Counted from the stretch's first letter, positions 21,806 to 34,330 are shown. The stretch is DNA of 64,000 bases from Mesodorylaimus sp. YZB2_4 (GCA_030248295.1 JASANH010001308.1:62001-126000); one strand, 5' to 3'. Made by a program: numbers and translations. Notes: generated by a model not told the origin, from the letters alone.

Positions 21806-22115
21806 TGTGCCAAGTGGTGTGTGCATGTTGTATTCCTTGAAGTGCTCAAAGCTCACAATGAGTGGGACTTTGCAGGTAGTAAAAGCTTGGCGGCTCGGTC
21901 TGACTGAATCGATCTGCTTGAACCCAAATGCTGCCAGAATGATCTGTATCAACTATAAGTTCGACTCAAATATCGCGGTTTGATCGAACCCTACAAGTAA
22001 GCCCAGCATTGGTGTTTTCACGCAGTCGTATGCTGTCTTCCCCCTAGGTCGCCCCGATGTCTCTGGCCATGCATGAAGCCATACAGCTCCGACCGTACTG
22101 TAGAGTTGTGGCTTT
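21806..22115 (+). pseudogene. Decayed copy of exons 4-5 of the secreted Cys-rich gene
   Basis: The stretch follows 20090-20420 base by base in places: an acceptor-like segment near 21835, then GTGCTCAAAGCTCACAATGA, GGTCTGACTGAATCGATC near 21898, the exon-4 donor AAGTAAG near 21995, and a CCTAGGTCG acceptor followed by TCTCTGGCCATG near 22062. Deletions and frameshifts break it, and nothing like exons 1-3 is seen. It lies just after a SINE. Confidence 0.8.
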
Positions 22116-22973
22116 CACGATCCGTGTACAGTGAGCAAGCTAAGTACAAAACTAAAACATGTGCCAGAGGAAATTATTCAGGTAATTCTTACTTCCGCGC
22201 GTCAAGAACTTTTCCCACGTTCTCGAGAACCTGACCATTCGTTTCCGCACCTGCTACTTTTCACTCTAATCAGTGCACCCTCGGCGATCCACAATAAACC
22301 TTTTTGTTATAAGCGCTTGTGTTTACGAATTTTGAGCTTCAAAATTTTTAGGCCACGTTGCCACACAATGGATCACCTGCGTTTGCTCACATCATTCTTT
22401 CGTTGCGAAGCAGTACATTTTCACGTTCCGAAAACATACAGTATATGCACTGGCAAAATATCATTTAGATGAACGGCTCTAATCCTTTTCAGCTGAAAGC
22501 CGTGGGCATTAACTTAATCACTAATTCCGTTGTTGGCTGGCGGGTCCAATCCATCTTTTATCTTCTCTTCTGTCTGATCTGTAACGGATAAACGATAGAA
22601 AACACAACCGAAAATAGGAATGGGATTTGCTTTAGATAAAGATAAGAGCTGGGTGTTAACTCACACATAGAATACCACATACGGATTTTTACTTACAACT
22701 TTTGTTCTCTATGTGCAGGAAATACTGACTCTCGCGAAAGGGTTCAGCGATGATAAATAGATTCACCAGTGCAAAATCCTGCATTCGTTCTTCGCATGAC
22801 ATTGTTTTCCATTGACAAAATACATACATATATCACATAAAGATATCACGATCCCACGAGAGATCACCAACTTGAAGTGCTACGATTATCATCCATCATC
22901 ACAGTGACAGCATATGCATTAAAGGGGCATAGGGCCAGATCACCCATCGAAACGTGCGCAATATACCTCCTCT
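22116..22973. other. Intergenic DNA, no gene seen
   Basis: AT-rich sequence with short non-specific open frames. The last 30 bp (CTCTATCCAACTTCTGCAAA) begin the homology block shared with the other two Srx-like receptor copies. Confidence 0.4.
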
Positions 22974-23948
22974 CTATCCAACTTCTGCAAATGGCACTGT
23001 TGCTATTCTTCCTTTATTCCCACGCCCCATTGCTCCAGTGGTCGGAAAAGAGGGCTCAGCATTTGTGGAATCGGCGATACTTTTGCACCGAACGAGTCCT
23101 CTCGCCTGATGACGTATCTGGCTATTGAACCCGACATACACAAAAGGGTGCACACCAATGGCCGCTATGTATAAAACACTACTTAGCAAATTCCACCATT
23201 TATTCGATGATAATAATGGGACGATGGTGAAACCCAATCCAAACGTGATTATCAAACCAGCTACCAGAGCTGATTGCAAGGCCAGCCGCACATCAGATTT
23301 CTGCTTGTTTTCAGACTGCGACAAAGAACTGGGATTGGCCGCATTGCGCGCCGTTCGGACTTTCTTGAACACGAGTCCATAGCACACGACCAGGGTGAGG
23401 AAAGTGACCATATTCGATGCCCTGTCGTACCACACGTACACTGCATTGCCGTCCAAGTCCAGGTCGTAGCCGAAAGTGTAATCAGCCTCGAAATATCTCA
23501 GCGAGCAGCACGGGGTCATTTGAGCAATGGCGCTTGTGATGCCGTACACAAGGCAGCCGAATATAATAATCTTGATCTTTCTCTTGTCGTGGACTTTTTT
23601 CGACAATGTTTTCGAGCAAATTGCAAAATATCGATTCAAAGCGATGTTGCACAGGAGAGCCAGGCTGGTGAAATAAGTCATGTTGCACAGTGTGCCACAG
23701 AACAAAGCATCGAAGGAGTCGCCGAATGGACTTCGCTGGAGAAAAGTGGCTGTGGTTGCGTAAAATAAAAACAGTCCCAGCATCGTGCTGTCACTGATAC
23801 CCAGTGCGAACAATAAAAGATAGAACGGATTCTTTGTAAGTTTACGAACTCTATAAATCGCTGCTGATGCTACGAGATAAGGAAAAAAGGCAGCTGCTGA
23901 TAATCCAAGGATGACACAGGCTGCTAAAATGTCGTCTTTTGACGGCAT
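22974..23948 (-). CDS. Srx-like 7TM chemoreceptor, copy 1
   Basis: A single exon of 324 codons with seven hydrophobic segments. Marks include KNPFYLLLFALGISDSTMLG in TM2, an extracellular Cys before TM3, ALNRYFAICSKTLSKK after TM3 (in place of the rhodopsin DRY), MTPCCSLRYFEADYTFGYD, and a TM7 ending HPFVYVGFNSQIRHQ. Loop and motif order fit nematode serpentine receptors of the Srx type, which are G-protein-coupled chemosensory receptors. The frame is open upstream to an ATG at 23984, but the other two copies start at MPSQDD, so the start is placed at 23948. The core is almost identical to copies 2 and 3; the last 35 residues differ. Confidence 0.85.
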   Translation of the reverse strand: MPSKDDILAACVILGLSAAAFFPYLVASAAIYRVRKLTKNPFYLLLFALGISDSTMLGLFLFYATTATFLQRSPFGDSFDALFCGTLCNMTYFTSLALLCNIALNRYFAICSKTLSKKVHDKRKIKIIIFGCLVYGITSAIAQMTPCCSLRYFEADYTFGYDLDLDGNAVYVWYDRASNMVTFLTLVVCYGLVFKKVRTARNAANPSSLSQSENKQKSDVRLALQSALVAGLIITFGLGFTIVPLLSSNKWWNLLSSVLYIAAIGVHPFVYVGFNSQIRHQARGLVRCKSIADSTNAEPSFPTTGAMGRGNKGRIATVPFAEVG

Positions 23949-26050
23949 GATTGACCAATCAGTTGTCGACTTTGCGTCGAACACTTACAATTGACCACCC
24001 ACCAACGCCTAGAATTGACTGTACTTCGAGCGAGCTGTGATTTAGGGCTCGGAAGAACCAAAGAATAGATTTAGCCGCAGGAAATTTACGAACTGAGAAA
24101 AATATAAGAAGAAATAATTTAAAAAATGGGGAATGACGCAGCAAAAATATACAATATACATACAAGCGTAAAATATACAGCTACATGGGTATGCACATAC
24201 AAGACTTGACGTTTGGGAATTGTATGTGTAGACTCGAAAATTAACCAGATAAGCCGGACTCAAAGTCACTGTTCTTACACTGGTGAACGCCAGAGTGTTA
24301 AGAATCGCGGAAGATTAAACTTTGGAAAGAAAGAATAGGGCATGCGGGGACCTTTTCTAGCAACAGATATTCTTATGTAACAAGCTGACTCACACCTCAC
24401 ATTATTGAAGAAACCGAGGTGAGATTATTGGCCTCACAAACATTTTCGTCATAGCCTCCTCGTCATAAAAGCCCGAGACATCAACTCGACGGTTTATGCG
24501 CAACCTAATGGAGCTCTTGTCGAGCGGCCAACTTACAAGGCAGACTGCTCTATGTTTTTAGAAGGCCAGGAGGCAACCAACGTTATCTTCTCTGCAGACC
24601 ATGGTATTTGACCGCCTTAGCTCCTTTCTCCCATGCGGCATCTTAAACCAACCTCTAGCTATGAGGGACTGCATTGTTTCGCCTCGTGCACCAGCGTTTG
24701 TTGGCGGCCAGGATATCGATTCTTTCCCTCAGTCAGCCAGGAAACATCAGACCAATCAGTTCGTCCACAGATTATTCCCGTGAAGAGATTTTCAAGTCTG
24801 ACAGATTGGCTAACTCGTGCCTGTCAACCTTTGCGTGCTCTGCGACATCAGGCAGTCTCTGGAGCATACCCTGTAATGACAGAAATTCAATAGGGTTTCT
24901 TGTAAGAAATGTTTGACTCCTAATAGAAGTCGACAGTATGAACCGAATTTTAAAATAGTGACTGGAGACTCCGAAATAAGAATCTATGCAACAGTTCCTC
25001 TGAGCACCGTGAGCTGTGGTCGCTCCTCACCTTTATGTCTTTCCATTATACTCTATTCAGGTTTTATCAGTCGCTGGTGAGCTCGACCGCAAATTTGCTT
25101 AGTTTGCTTCAGAGCGGTTTTGGGAGCCAAAGATATCTTAGCAAGACATGCTATGATTACCGCATGAAATAGGCCCTCATTATCCTTAGCCATCACCTGC
25201 TCAGCTAAAGATAGGGAACACCCGAAATCTCAGGACATGTCAAATCGCATCTTATGCCCCTGATCTACGAACGTCCTGTTTTGGGCGTTCTTGCAAAATT
25301 GATCGTGAAAGGCACCAACAGTTGCATGCAAGTTTATGAAGGGTCAGAAAAGCAAAGGATGCTCTCATATTGACCGCCAAAATGCTGGTAAATTGTTTTC
25401 CTACGGCTGGACAAGGTGCCTTTTGATCAAGGGGATGTGAGCGCTGATGCGAAATTCAGGCTAATTACAGAAGGATCATGCATACCTGCTTCACATAGAC
25501 TAGTGATGACTGAGTTCTCTGTGCACCAGCACTAGGGAAAAGAAAAATACAAGCAGAAATAAGAAATTCAGATTTCCCAGAGTGAAATTCTCGACGACTG
25601 AATCAGACGACGACAATTCGAGAACTAATGGTTCTGTTAACTGCTACCGGATTTTCGAAGATAAATAAGACAGTTGCAAAAAAGATCTGGTATTGAATGG
25701 AAGCGGAGCTGCTTGGCTGCAGTACATTAGTAAAATAGGAGAGTTTCAAAGATTTAGTGAGATTTAAACAAATTGCACCTTTGAATGAACTGACTGGGCA
25801 TGGTGCTCTGGAAACCCATTAACTGCAGTACCTTAGCTTTAAAAAAGTTAGGTTTTGGTTAGTACTCTGACCTAAGCAGGATATACGCGGTTGCACTACC
25901 ATCTATGCACGTAATTATTGGGTAATGGGTTTGTGATACGACATCCGGATGGTCAAGAGAACACAAGATTGGGGACAGTGCACGCAGCAAGTGGCTCCGT
26001 CATTTCAGGCAGGTTTTTAGCGCGAGAAGTGCCTTGTAAGCCATACTTTT
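23949..26050. other. Gene-poor DNA between receptor copies
   Basis: No gene is supported. Around 24475-24545 there is a second copy of the dispersed repeat seen near 3655. The rest is AT-rich with scattered short frames and no splice-supported exon. Confidence 0.4.
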
Positions 26051-26060
26051 CAGATGTACT

Positions 26061-26172
26061 GCATATATATATATATATATATGCATATATATATATATAT
26101 ATATGCATATATATATATATATATATGCACACTATACTGTATATATATATATATACAGTATAGTGTGTGCAC
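26061..26172. repeat. TA microsatellite with phased TGCA and a terminal palindrome
   Basis: Three (TA)n blocks are separated by TGCA at regular spacing of about 22-24 bp. They are followed by TGCACACTATACTGTA, (TA)n, and TACAGTATAGTGTGTGCA, a near-perfect inverted repeat of about 46 bp. Strong cruciform or slippage potential is likely. Confidence 0.85.
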
Positions 26173-26179
26173 CGGTTCT

Positions 26180-26480
26180 AGCTCAAGCGCACCTGGCGGC
26201 TTTAGAAAATCCAGCAAGTCTAAAGCCAATGCCAGCAATTAAGTGAAAAGTTTCCGCCCGCTACGCAGAGGGTGAAAAATGTCGGTTGCCTACTCGTATT
26301 CTATTAAAAACCCAACCATCAATGCAACAGACAAAATCATCCCAAAAACGTCCAGCTGGTATCGAATGGGCGTGGGAAACACGCCGCCTTATTTCTAAAA
26401 CTGCATTCTAAAGCGTGAGACACTAATATGACTGATCAATATCCATATTATCTCCGTATTGCCCACCCTACTGTATGATG
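26180..26480. repeat. Dispersed repeat R1, copy 1
   Basis: Shared words with 34030-34330 and 38945-39210 include CACCTGxCGxCTTTAGAAA, AACGTCCAGCTG and TTCTAAAGCGTGAGACAC. No coding frame and no clear ends; it may be a MITE or SINE-like family. Confidence 0.55.
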
Positions 26481-28479
26481 ATGGCATATGTGTATGCTTG
26501 TGTATGACCTGAGATAGAGAGAGCAGTCCTGCCTCTCATAGCCATCGAAGCATACGCTCAGAAGCCCTTAGCTTACGGGTACAGCCTGATAAGTCTCTTA
26601 GGTCTACTTCTCAATGGCCAATACGCATAACGTTATTTCCAACGCTTTTCTGGCTTCTTTTGGCTCACGGTCTGCCTTTCTCGACTGACACCATTATAAA
26701 ACACTGGGTTAGTTAGGATGTGGGCGTGACAATAACCACGCCTTTGAGTTTTGAGACCAGCGAGCTCTATACAGTATGCACACATCAAACGCGGCCCTCA
26801 TGGTCAGTGTCATTTGTGTACCCAGTATACAGCATTGTCGTCCAACCAGTAGCGTTCTGGTACGTAATTCTTTCATTCTCATTTGGCATCTACAAAACAG
26901 CAATGTACGAAGTATTATGTACATTCGCATACTGCAGTACTGCAACGTTATCGAACAGCCATTTTAGTGGTCCCGTCTACATAGTTGATTCAAGAAAATG
27001 CAAATTCTTCTTGTGTTTCGAATTTCAAGTAAACGTTTTGCCTTTACCACAGTAAATTTTTAAGCTTGGCATCAGTCTGGTGCAATTCAAGATAACACTT
27101 TGCTTTGGCTTTCTTGCAAGCTCGAAGTTGGCCATTTTCATTCAGAGGACTTAACCAAGATAACGTTGGAGAATGGTTTCAGATGCAATTTGCAAATAGG
27201 TAAGAGTCGATAGATCACAAAAGCATTTTTCACAATTAACATGCTGCAGTTTAACCACATTTACATGAATGTTAGGGACCACCAATTGTTTTAGCACATG
27301 CTGCTTCTCTTTTCTCTACTGTTCGTAGTGCGATCTCACTACTAACTTGTTGCTGTGGGCTCACTGATGTCAACTCCAAAATCTCACAGCCCCAACTCCA
27401 AAATTCAAGGGAAAATAACTACACGCCTTTTTGCCTCCCGACCCAAAAAAAGAAAACCTGATTCGGGATTCACATGCTACAAACTTTCTTTGACATTCGC
27501 AACAACCTTGCCACATGCTGCTTTTGCACCTGGTACTTTCAGACCTCAATTAAATCTTTATTACACCCTCGTCTACTCGTTTACATTATCAATCTTTGTG
27601 TTAAGGTTGTTGTTTATTGTGAATTTCAAGCTTCAATTTTAAAAGGGAGAGACCGCACAAGGAGGGCGGCTGCTAGCTTAGATTGTTCTTTCATTGTAAA
27701 ACAGGACCTTCCCACGCTCAGAAACGCACCTAATGTACTAGAGCGAGCAAATGGGCTCGGTCTGGGGCTTAATCTACCCACAGATGTCTGTTTGTAAGCC
27801 ATGAACCCTCTCCGTCTGGCCTTGCAGCCAGGGTTGCGGATGACTCAGCTGTACCGTCGAGGCCTTGGAGCATAGACAGGTTTAGCTGTCCCGCCAAACT
27901 TGAATAGAGCATAAATGGCAAGTTCGCGTGACGCCGGACTACAGTAGGCATTTCTTAGAGACCCTGTTGAACAAACTCTTTCGCTCCTGTAGGAGTTTGA
28001 AGTTTGCTGAAGCTCTTCCAAAGTCGGCTCATACTGTCGACTACTAGGAGTAGAATATATTTTTTGCAGGCTCAATTAAACACTGACATGGTTCAGAGAC
28101 CGGCTTCAAGTCCAGGATGCACTCGTGGAGGTGCTCCTATAGGAACAGAGGAGAAGCTAGGATAAGGAAGCTGCCGTGTGGCTGGTCTTGCTAATAAGGT
28201 GTGGTGACTGGTGGACGGTGACATGGCGAGGTGTTCGTCATTTCAAGGTCACACTGCCGTGCCCGCGGGAATGCATACCTTTCTGCCATCTTGGGAAGTG
28301 CTATTTTGTCAATATCAAGAATAAAGACTCAAAGACTGGCTCAAACTCAGAGTGCAATAAAAATTGAATGCAGATAAATTCAAATGTGCCCAAAATCAAA
28401 ATCAGAATTGTCAAACGTGAAAAAAAAAGAAATCTTAACCACCATTTGTACAAAGGCTCAAATGCTATTCAGGCTCAAA
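26481..28479. other. Gene-poor DNA
   Basis: No exon with family features is visible. A copy of dispersed repeat C lies near 28095-28165 (GTGGAGGTGCTCCTATAGGA). Short open frames at 26720-27055 and 27355-27800 overlap in several frames and lack domains. Confidence 0.4.
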
Positions 28480-28899
28480 TTAGAAAATCCCTTTTTCTGA
28501 TGACGCCTTCTTTAACAATTGACATCCAAGCTCAGCCTCCGAGTTGCGGTTCATAGCACCAGATCGTCGCTTCCAGCAAATCAGCTGCGGTAGAAGTCGC
28601 CTTCTGGCCCCTAAGATCCTATTCACCTCCGTTTTCGATTGCTTGAAGTAGTCGGCGACAGGCTGCTTGCCAGAATATCGATTTTCATCTTTTTTAATTT
28701 GATCACAAAACAAGGGGCAGATGTGCACGTTGATAGCCTCAGATTTGGCGAAGACATGGCTAAAGGGGTGTAGCAAGCATTTTCCGTCGCCCATGATCGA
28801 TGTCTGCTCTCGTGACGCCGACTGCAGCACACTGCAACTTCGTCTTGATCTTTCGCAGATGCGGCTGGCTGCTATTCCGCATTTATGTTGACGGAACAC
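28480..28899 (-). pseudogene. OTU-protease-like fragment, probably transposon-derived
   Basis: The minus-strand frame of 139 codons contains MGDGKCLLHPFSHVFAKSE, followed by INVHICPLFCDQIKKDENRY. This matches the start of OTU cysteine proteases (DGNCLFHAFS..L.GSE, then I..+I.D.I...E.RY), including the D-G-x-C loop with the catalytic Cys. The C-terminal His region is absent, and the residues after about 90 look random. OTU domains occur both in deubiquitinases and in transposons. Given the surroundings a transposon remnant is more likely, but a short real exon cannot be excluded. Confidence 0.5.
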
Positions 28900-31274
28900 A
28901 AGTCAATCAGCTGATCTTGTTGCAAACTTGTTGCTCGTTGCTGATCGCGATGCAGAATTCTGGGGGCTCCAAGCACTGATATAAGACATGACATATAACA
29001 TACATGGGTATTAAAGTCCAAAAAAAGTATCTCGTTCGATTATCCGACCACACAGAAGCAAAAAATGCCTTTCAAGATGCAGGCAGAAATATGCTATGCA
29101 AGTTCAAGATATCGATTAGACCTCTGACCATTCAGCCAAGTCGAGCAGGCGACAGCTTGGAGCCTATAACCTTACTAACATACCGCCTGAATGGCGCCTG
29201 CCTAAAAATGTTGGGGCGGCAATCGACTGTTTTTCCAACTCTGAACCAGCAAAAGTAGTTCATTGACCACGGCATCGCCTGTACATTACTGTACGAAGAG
29301 TTGTCGGCATGTAGAGTAGTGTGGTGTGTTGAATGTGTCGTTCGAATGAGCTAGTAATCACAAGCTTCTAGCTGCCCTTTCGAGACTTACCCAGCCTAGG
29401 TTCCAACAGTGATCCTGATCACACTCGCGGATTACCGACAGGAATAGAATTTGTGATTAGGCGCGCACGCTTGGCCGCCAAGAAAAGGATTGGAGCTTGT
29501 GTTTTATACTGTATATGTTCTTCTTGCGCCATTAGGTCATTTACTGACGATGGGCGTGAAAAACTCGCTCTGCAAGACAACTGTGATTTAAGCAAATTAT
29601 CCCAAGCGCACAGACATTATTCAAATTTCTTGAGCCAGCATTAAGTTCTATATTTGAGCCTAATATACAGTATGCCATGTCGTGATGCCACGGCTCACAG
29701 CTGTGCTGTTCTCCCTGATGAATTAATGTATTCTATGCCACAGTTCCAACTATAGTTCTGTAAAAATGCAGCTCCCCGACCTGAGAATGCTTCCATCAGC
29801 AAACCAACAAAAGATTGTCACCTGCAGATACAGAACTGTACTCCGCAAACTTTCTTCCACTTTTGCTAGAACCTTATAATACATTTTTCGTGCACGTGCT
29901 ATTTTTAGGTGCGAAACGGTTTTTTTTTACATGGTCCATCCTCAATGCTGTAAATCTTACTGTCAGAAATGTGTGTTTTTTGGATATCTTCATAATTTGA
30001 GGGGAAAAGGGTTCACAACGGCACCTGCTTATCTTTTTAGGATTATTGTTCTATTGTTAAGAAAGGCTTTTCTACGCCAAAGAAAGCACCGATGCACTGG
30101 CACAAAATCTCATCGACTATAATGCGGGTATAAGGACTAAGAATAAGCCATTTTCGAATTTTGTTATGATGGCTTATTTTTGAATCAGTAGACAGAAAGC
30201 TTTGGGGAGGGAACGTTGGCGCAGGTCAAAGTAGACAGGAGTTTGCTCACGGCTTAGTCATTTTGCACGTTTTGGATTTCTCCAGCTCTGAAGAATGCAA
30301 GAATGCTGTGCTTGCAACAGTGCGCTTCTTTACTTCGACTGTACTAGTCGAATGCACAGGTTAGACTGACAAGGCAGTGAAACTAATACAGAACAGAAAA
30401 ACAGGTTTACCATGAAGGATCGCCTGATATTGGAGGATAAGGAGAAGGGCAATATTATCATTATAGCCCTACAAACTAGACATCCTATGCACTATCCCCC
30501 CCCCCCCCCCCGCCACACTCATCACACACACACACATGCTTCAATCCGTTTCTTCACGAGCAGTCGGAGCTAATATCTTCTCACAAATCCTTTTCCTATC
30601 GGAGATTCGCGAATAAAGATTGCTGATAGGGATAGAACCTAGCAGGTGCCAACTAAGCCACCTGCGCGACATATTTTCACAGGCCCCTCTGATATTGCAT
30701 CGGTCCACCACTTGCTTTGTGCAGACATACACGTTGAGCACGATAGCTTAGGAAAGACTCGAAATAATTAGCTCATACAAAACATTTTCTGAATTGATTA
30801 AGGATTGTCTTCTTTTCTGATCCAAACCAATGCTGACGACTGCCTGAAATAATGTGCTGCATTTGGACCTGAATTTTTGTTCTTGGATATCAGAGCGAAC
30901 GAGAGTCCATGGTAAAATGATAACAGCATTGTCGATGTGTCACGCCATTTACTATCGCCACGCCATGTGTTGAAAAATTTCACACAAGATTTACTGCTGA
31001 ATGCAAATTCGAGTGAAGGTGAAAAGAAGAGACTTAGGAAACTAATTCACTAAAAAATTCACGGAACGTAAAAAAATGGCACTTATCACAAAATCATTCA
31101 GTACACCACTCCATAACAGTACGTCATCTCTGTGCAGCGCTCTTTGGGTTCTAGCGAACATTAAAATATCACATAGTGATTTGATATTATCACACAGTGA
31201 TATAAAAGCACCTATATCACCCTATGCCATATATGCAGTCTTTATGACCCTTCAGCCTTACACTCTTCCATCTC
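28900..31274. other. Gene-poor repeat DNA
   Basis: It contains a copy of dispersed repeat R2 (about 29880-30130, with further similarity near 30590-30680 to 36050-36130), a run of 16 C at 30496-30511 followed by CA repeats, and small inverted repeats near 31165-31205 (ATATCAC..GTGATAT). No gene is supported. Confidence 0.4.
29880..30130. repeat. Dispersed repeat R2, copy 1
   Basis: It aligns loosely with 35790-36020: a shared TTTTTAGGTGxG near the start and GCACCxATGCACTGGCACxA near the end, followed in both by CTCATCxACxATAA. No coding capacity is seen. Confidence 0.45.
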
Positions 31275-32249
31275 TTATCCAACTTCTGCGAATGGCATTG
31301 CTGCTATTATTCCTTTGCTACCACGCGGCATTGGACCAGTATTTGCCGCCGAAGGCTCAGCATTTGTGGACTCGGTGATACCTCGGCACTGAACGAGTCC
31401 TCTCGCCTGATGACGTATCTGGCTATTGAACCCGACATACACAAAAGGGTGCACACCAATGGCCGCTATATATAGAACACTACTCAGCAAATTCCACCAT
31501 TTATTCGATGATAATAATGGGACGATGGTGAAACCCAATCCAAACGTGATTATCAAACCAGCTACCAGAGCTGATTGCAAGGCCAGCCGCACATCAGATT
31601 TCTGCTTGTTTTCAGACTGCGACAAAGAACTGGGATTGGCCGCATTGCGCGCCGCTCGGACTTTCTTGAACACGAGTCCATAGCACACGACCAGGGTGAG
31701 GAAAGTAACCATATTCGATGCCCTGTCGTACCACACGTACACTGCATTGCCGTCCAAGTCCAGGTCGTAGCCGAAAGTGTAATCAGCCTCGAAATATCTC
31801 AGCGAGCAGCACGGGGTCATTTGAGCAATGGCGCTTGTGATGCCGTACACAAGGCAGCCGAATATAATAATCTTGATCTTTCTCTTGTCGTGGACTTTTT
31901 TCGACAATGTTTTCGAGCAAATTGCAAAATATCGATTCAAAGCGATGTTGCACAGGAGAGCCAGGCTGGTGAAATAAGTTATGTTGCACAGTGTGCCACA
32001 GAACAAAGCATCGAAGGAGTCGCCGAATGGACTTCGCTGGAGCAAAGTGGCAGTGGCTGCGTAAAATAAAAACAGTCCCAGCATCGTGCTGTCACTGATA
32101 CCCAGTGCGAACAATAAAAGATAGAACGGATTCTTTGTAAGTTTACGAACTCTATAAATCGCTGCTGACGCTACGAGATAAGGAAAAAAGGCAGCTGCTG
32201 ATAATCCAAGGATGACACAGGCTGCTAAAATGTCGTCTTGTGATGGCAT
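31275..32249 (-). CDS. Srx-like 7TM chemoreceptor, copy 2
   Basis: A single exon of 324 codons. It differs from copy 1 at only a few core positions (for example ATATL for TTATF in TM2-TM3, NITYF for NMTYF, VRAAR for VRTAR), and more in the C-terminal tail after IRHQARG. All seven membrane segments and the NRYFAIC and TPCC motifs are intact. There are no internal stops, so it is likely functional. Homology with copy 3 continues about 40 bp upstream of the start codon. Confidence 0.85.
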   Translation of the reverse strand: MPSQDDILAACVILGLSAAAFFPYLVASAAIYRVRKLTKNPFYLLLFALGISDSTMLGLFLFYAATATLLQRSPFGDSFDALFCGTLCNITYFTSLALLCNIALNRYFAICSKTLSKKVHDKRKIKIIIFGCLVYGITSAIAQMTPCCSLRYFEADYTFGYDLDLDGNAVYVWYDRASNMVTFLTLVVCYGLVFKKVRAARNAANPSSLSQSENKQKSDVRLALQSALVAGLIITFGLGFTIVPLLSSNKWWNLLSSVLYIAAIGVHPFVYVGFNSQIRHQARGLVQCRGITESTNAEPSAANTGPMPRGSKGIIAAMPFAEVG

Positions 32250-34029
32250 AGTTGATTGAACAGTTGTTGATTATCGCGTTGATTGCTTGGATTGGCTGCC
32301 TAGTTAAACTCCTCCTTTTCATGCAGGAAACAGGCCCAGACCACCGTTAAGCTATTAGCTGCGGCAATGTTGAAAACTAAGAAAAGGATAAGAAAGGTGT
32401 AACTGGAGAAGGAGCAGCAGGGCGGCAAGAAAAAATATTGATTCTAAATATCGCCCAAGCGAGACACGTCATTGCTTTTACAAGGAACGCACTTGCTCAC
32501 TTCAGGATTTGAAGATCGAATGAGAACAGAATTAGGAGAAACATTTTAGACCACGAGACAGGTGCCATCAAGGCGGTCTCTATTGTCAGGGATATTTTTC
32601 AACCCACGCATACTTTTTCTTTCTTGTGATGACACGTGTGGTATATGGAAACGTGACGGCGCTGTGTCGCCTAGTGCAACTAGCATTCTTGGATGGTCGC
32701 GAGATCAATACTCCCTTGCAGAACTATGAGTCGGTTTGGAGTTGGCCTTTTTTGTAGTATGTCAGGTTGGTACCTGACAAGAGGTGTTCGATTCACCGTC
32801 AGCTCTTTCAATGCCTAACAGTAAGTGCGCTGGTTCAATTATAGGTACTTTCCTTACTATAACAACGGGTGCTTTGAAAACAGGCGATTTTACTCATCGT
32901 CAGATCATCAAGCTACAGTATTGCAATCCTCAATTTTGAGGTTACATTCACTTCTGCCTTGTTAAAAAGTAGGAGGCTCTTTAGCAACGCATCGGTTGGA
33001 GATAATCAGTTAGAGTAATTTAACAATACCCCAATCATAGTTGTTTAGCGTATGATAAGGATCATAAAAGTTTAGAAAAGCGGGGATACTTTGAAAGCCA
33101 CTGCCCAATAAAATGTGGGAATGCTGCTTCATACTCCTCGACTAACATAAAATGTCCTTTGATCAAAAAGTTGTAAATGCTAACACGAGTTAGTGTAATG
33201 CAGGCTTATTGTTAGTAGCCCCAACTGCGCTTCAGAAACTAAAGTGTTTTGGGCATTACTAAAAGGGAAAACAATTGTGGGCGGAACTGAAGAATTCAGC
33301 TTGCCCGAGGTACCTTCACGCTCATGGAACTTCAAGAACAGATATCTTTTCGGTCATCGGGGACGATGATTTAAACTTGGCCGCATCTTCGTTGAGCGGA
33401 CTTACTAGGAGGGTTCGGCACTTCAGTAATGACTTATCCTTTCCTACTTGCATGCAAAGTGCTTTAGCAAGGCAGCTGTCCTCCCTTCATTTTGTCCATC
33501 AAATCCTAGACCTTTTTTTACTCATCTACTTTTATAATCCTGGAAAAGCTGACAGCAGCGGATTATTTTTCACTGTAAGTCCTTGCAGAACTTACGATCG
33601 TTAGATTCTGGTCGCGAGAGGCACACGTTTGCCATTATTTGGCAGGGCGTAGAGAGAAAGCTGCTTCGTCATTTTCATTAGCCCCATTTCTAATTTGTTT
33701 GAGCGTTCTTATTTCAAACCTTGTCTTGAAAAAGGAGGATTTACGAGGATTTACAAGGTAAAGGGAAAGGATATATCAATAACAGCGGACGGGCGTTCCC
33801 TGGAGCTTCGTGCGATCGCACGATGTCTGATCACTGGATTTATATCCGATAGATTCCCTGGAGCAGCTCCAGGGGATTACTGCTACGAGGGGCAGGGTTG
33901 CTGCTGACACTCCTGATCACCCGAAGACTCTATGGAGGCAGCAAATAAAACAAGCGGCTCCCTATCTACTTTTAAGCTCTAAGGATGCCTCAAAATCCGT
34001 ATGTGTTCCTTGATATATATATACTTTTG
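32250..34029. other. Gene-poor DNA
   Basis: No supported gene. A small inverted repeat at about 33852-33877 (TCCCTGGAGC with GCTCCAGGGGA) is present. The frame at 33275-33604 has no domain. Confidence 0.4.
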
Positions 34030-34330
34030 CTGCACTAAATAAGCACCTGTCGCCTTTAGAAATTCTTGTACGAATAAACGATGAGAATTTTCTGCCCAAG
34101 GCGCAAAAAGGGTAAACATTGTCAACTGCCTCCAACTAACATTCTATTGAGTACCTGACCATTGATGCCACAGACACGATTATGCAAAACGTCCAGCTGC
34201 CGCCGAGCGAGTGGGACACACTGTGGCTACTTTCTAAACAGTAAAAGCTGTTCTAAAGCGTGAGACACCAATACGCGTGATCGATTACCGCATATTGTGT
34301 CCCTCATATTTCCATTTTGAATGTTAGAGG
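34030..34330. repeat. Dispersed repeat R1, copy 2
   Basis: It aligns with 26180-26480 through CACCTGTCGCCTTTAGAAA, AAAACGTCCAGCTGCCG and GTTCTAAAGCGTGAGACACC. It is about 70-80 percent alike by eye. Confidence 0.55.

Noticed and set aside
23274-23768. + strand frames of 164 codons, repeated at 31575-32069 and in part at 38125-38373
   Set aside because: They are conserved only because the receptor genes on the minus strand are; no independent coding evidence.
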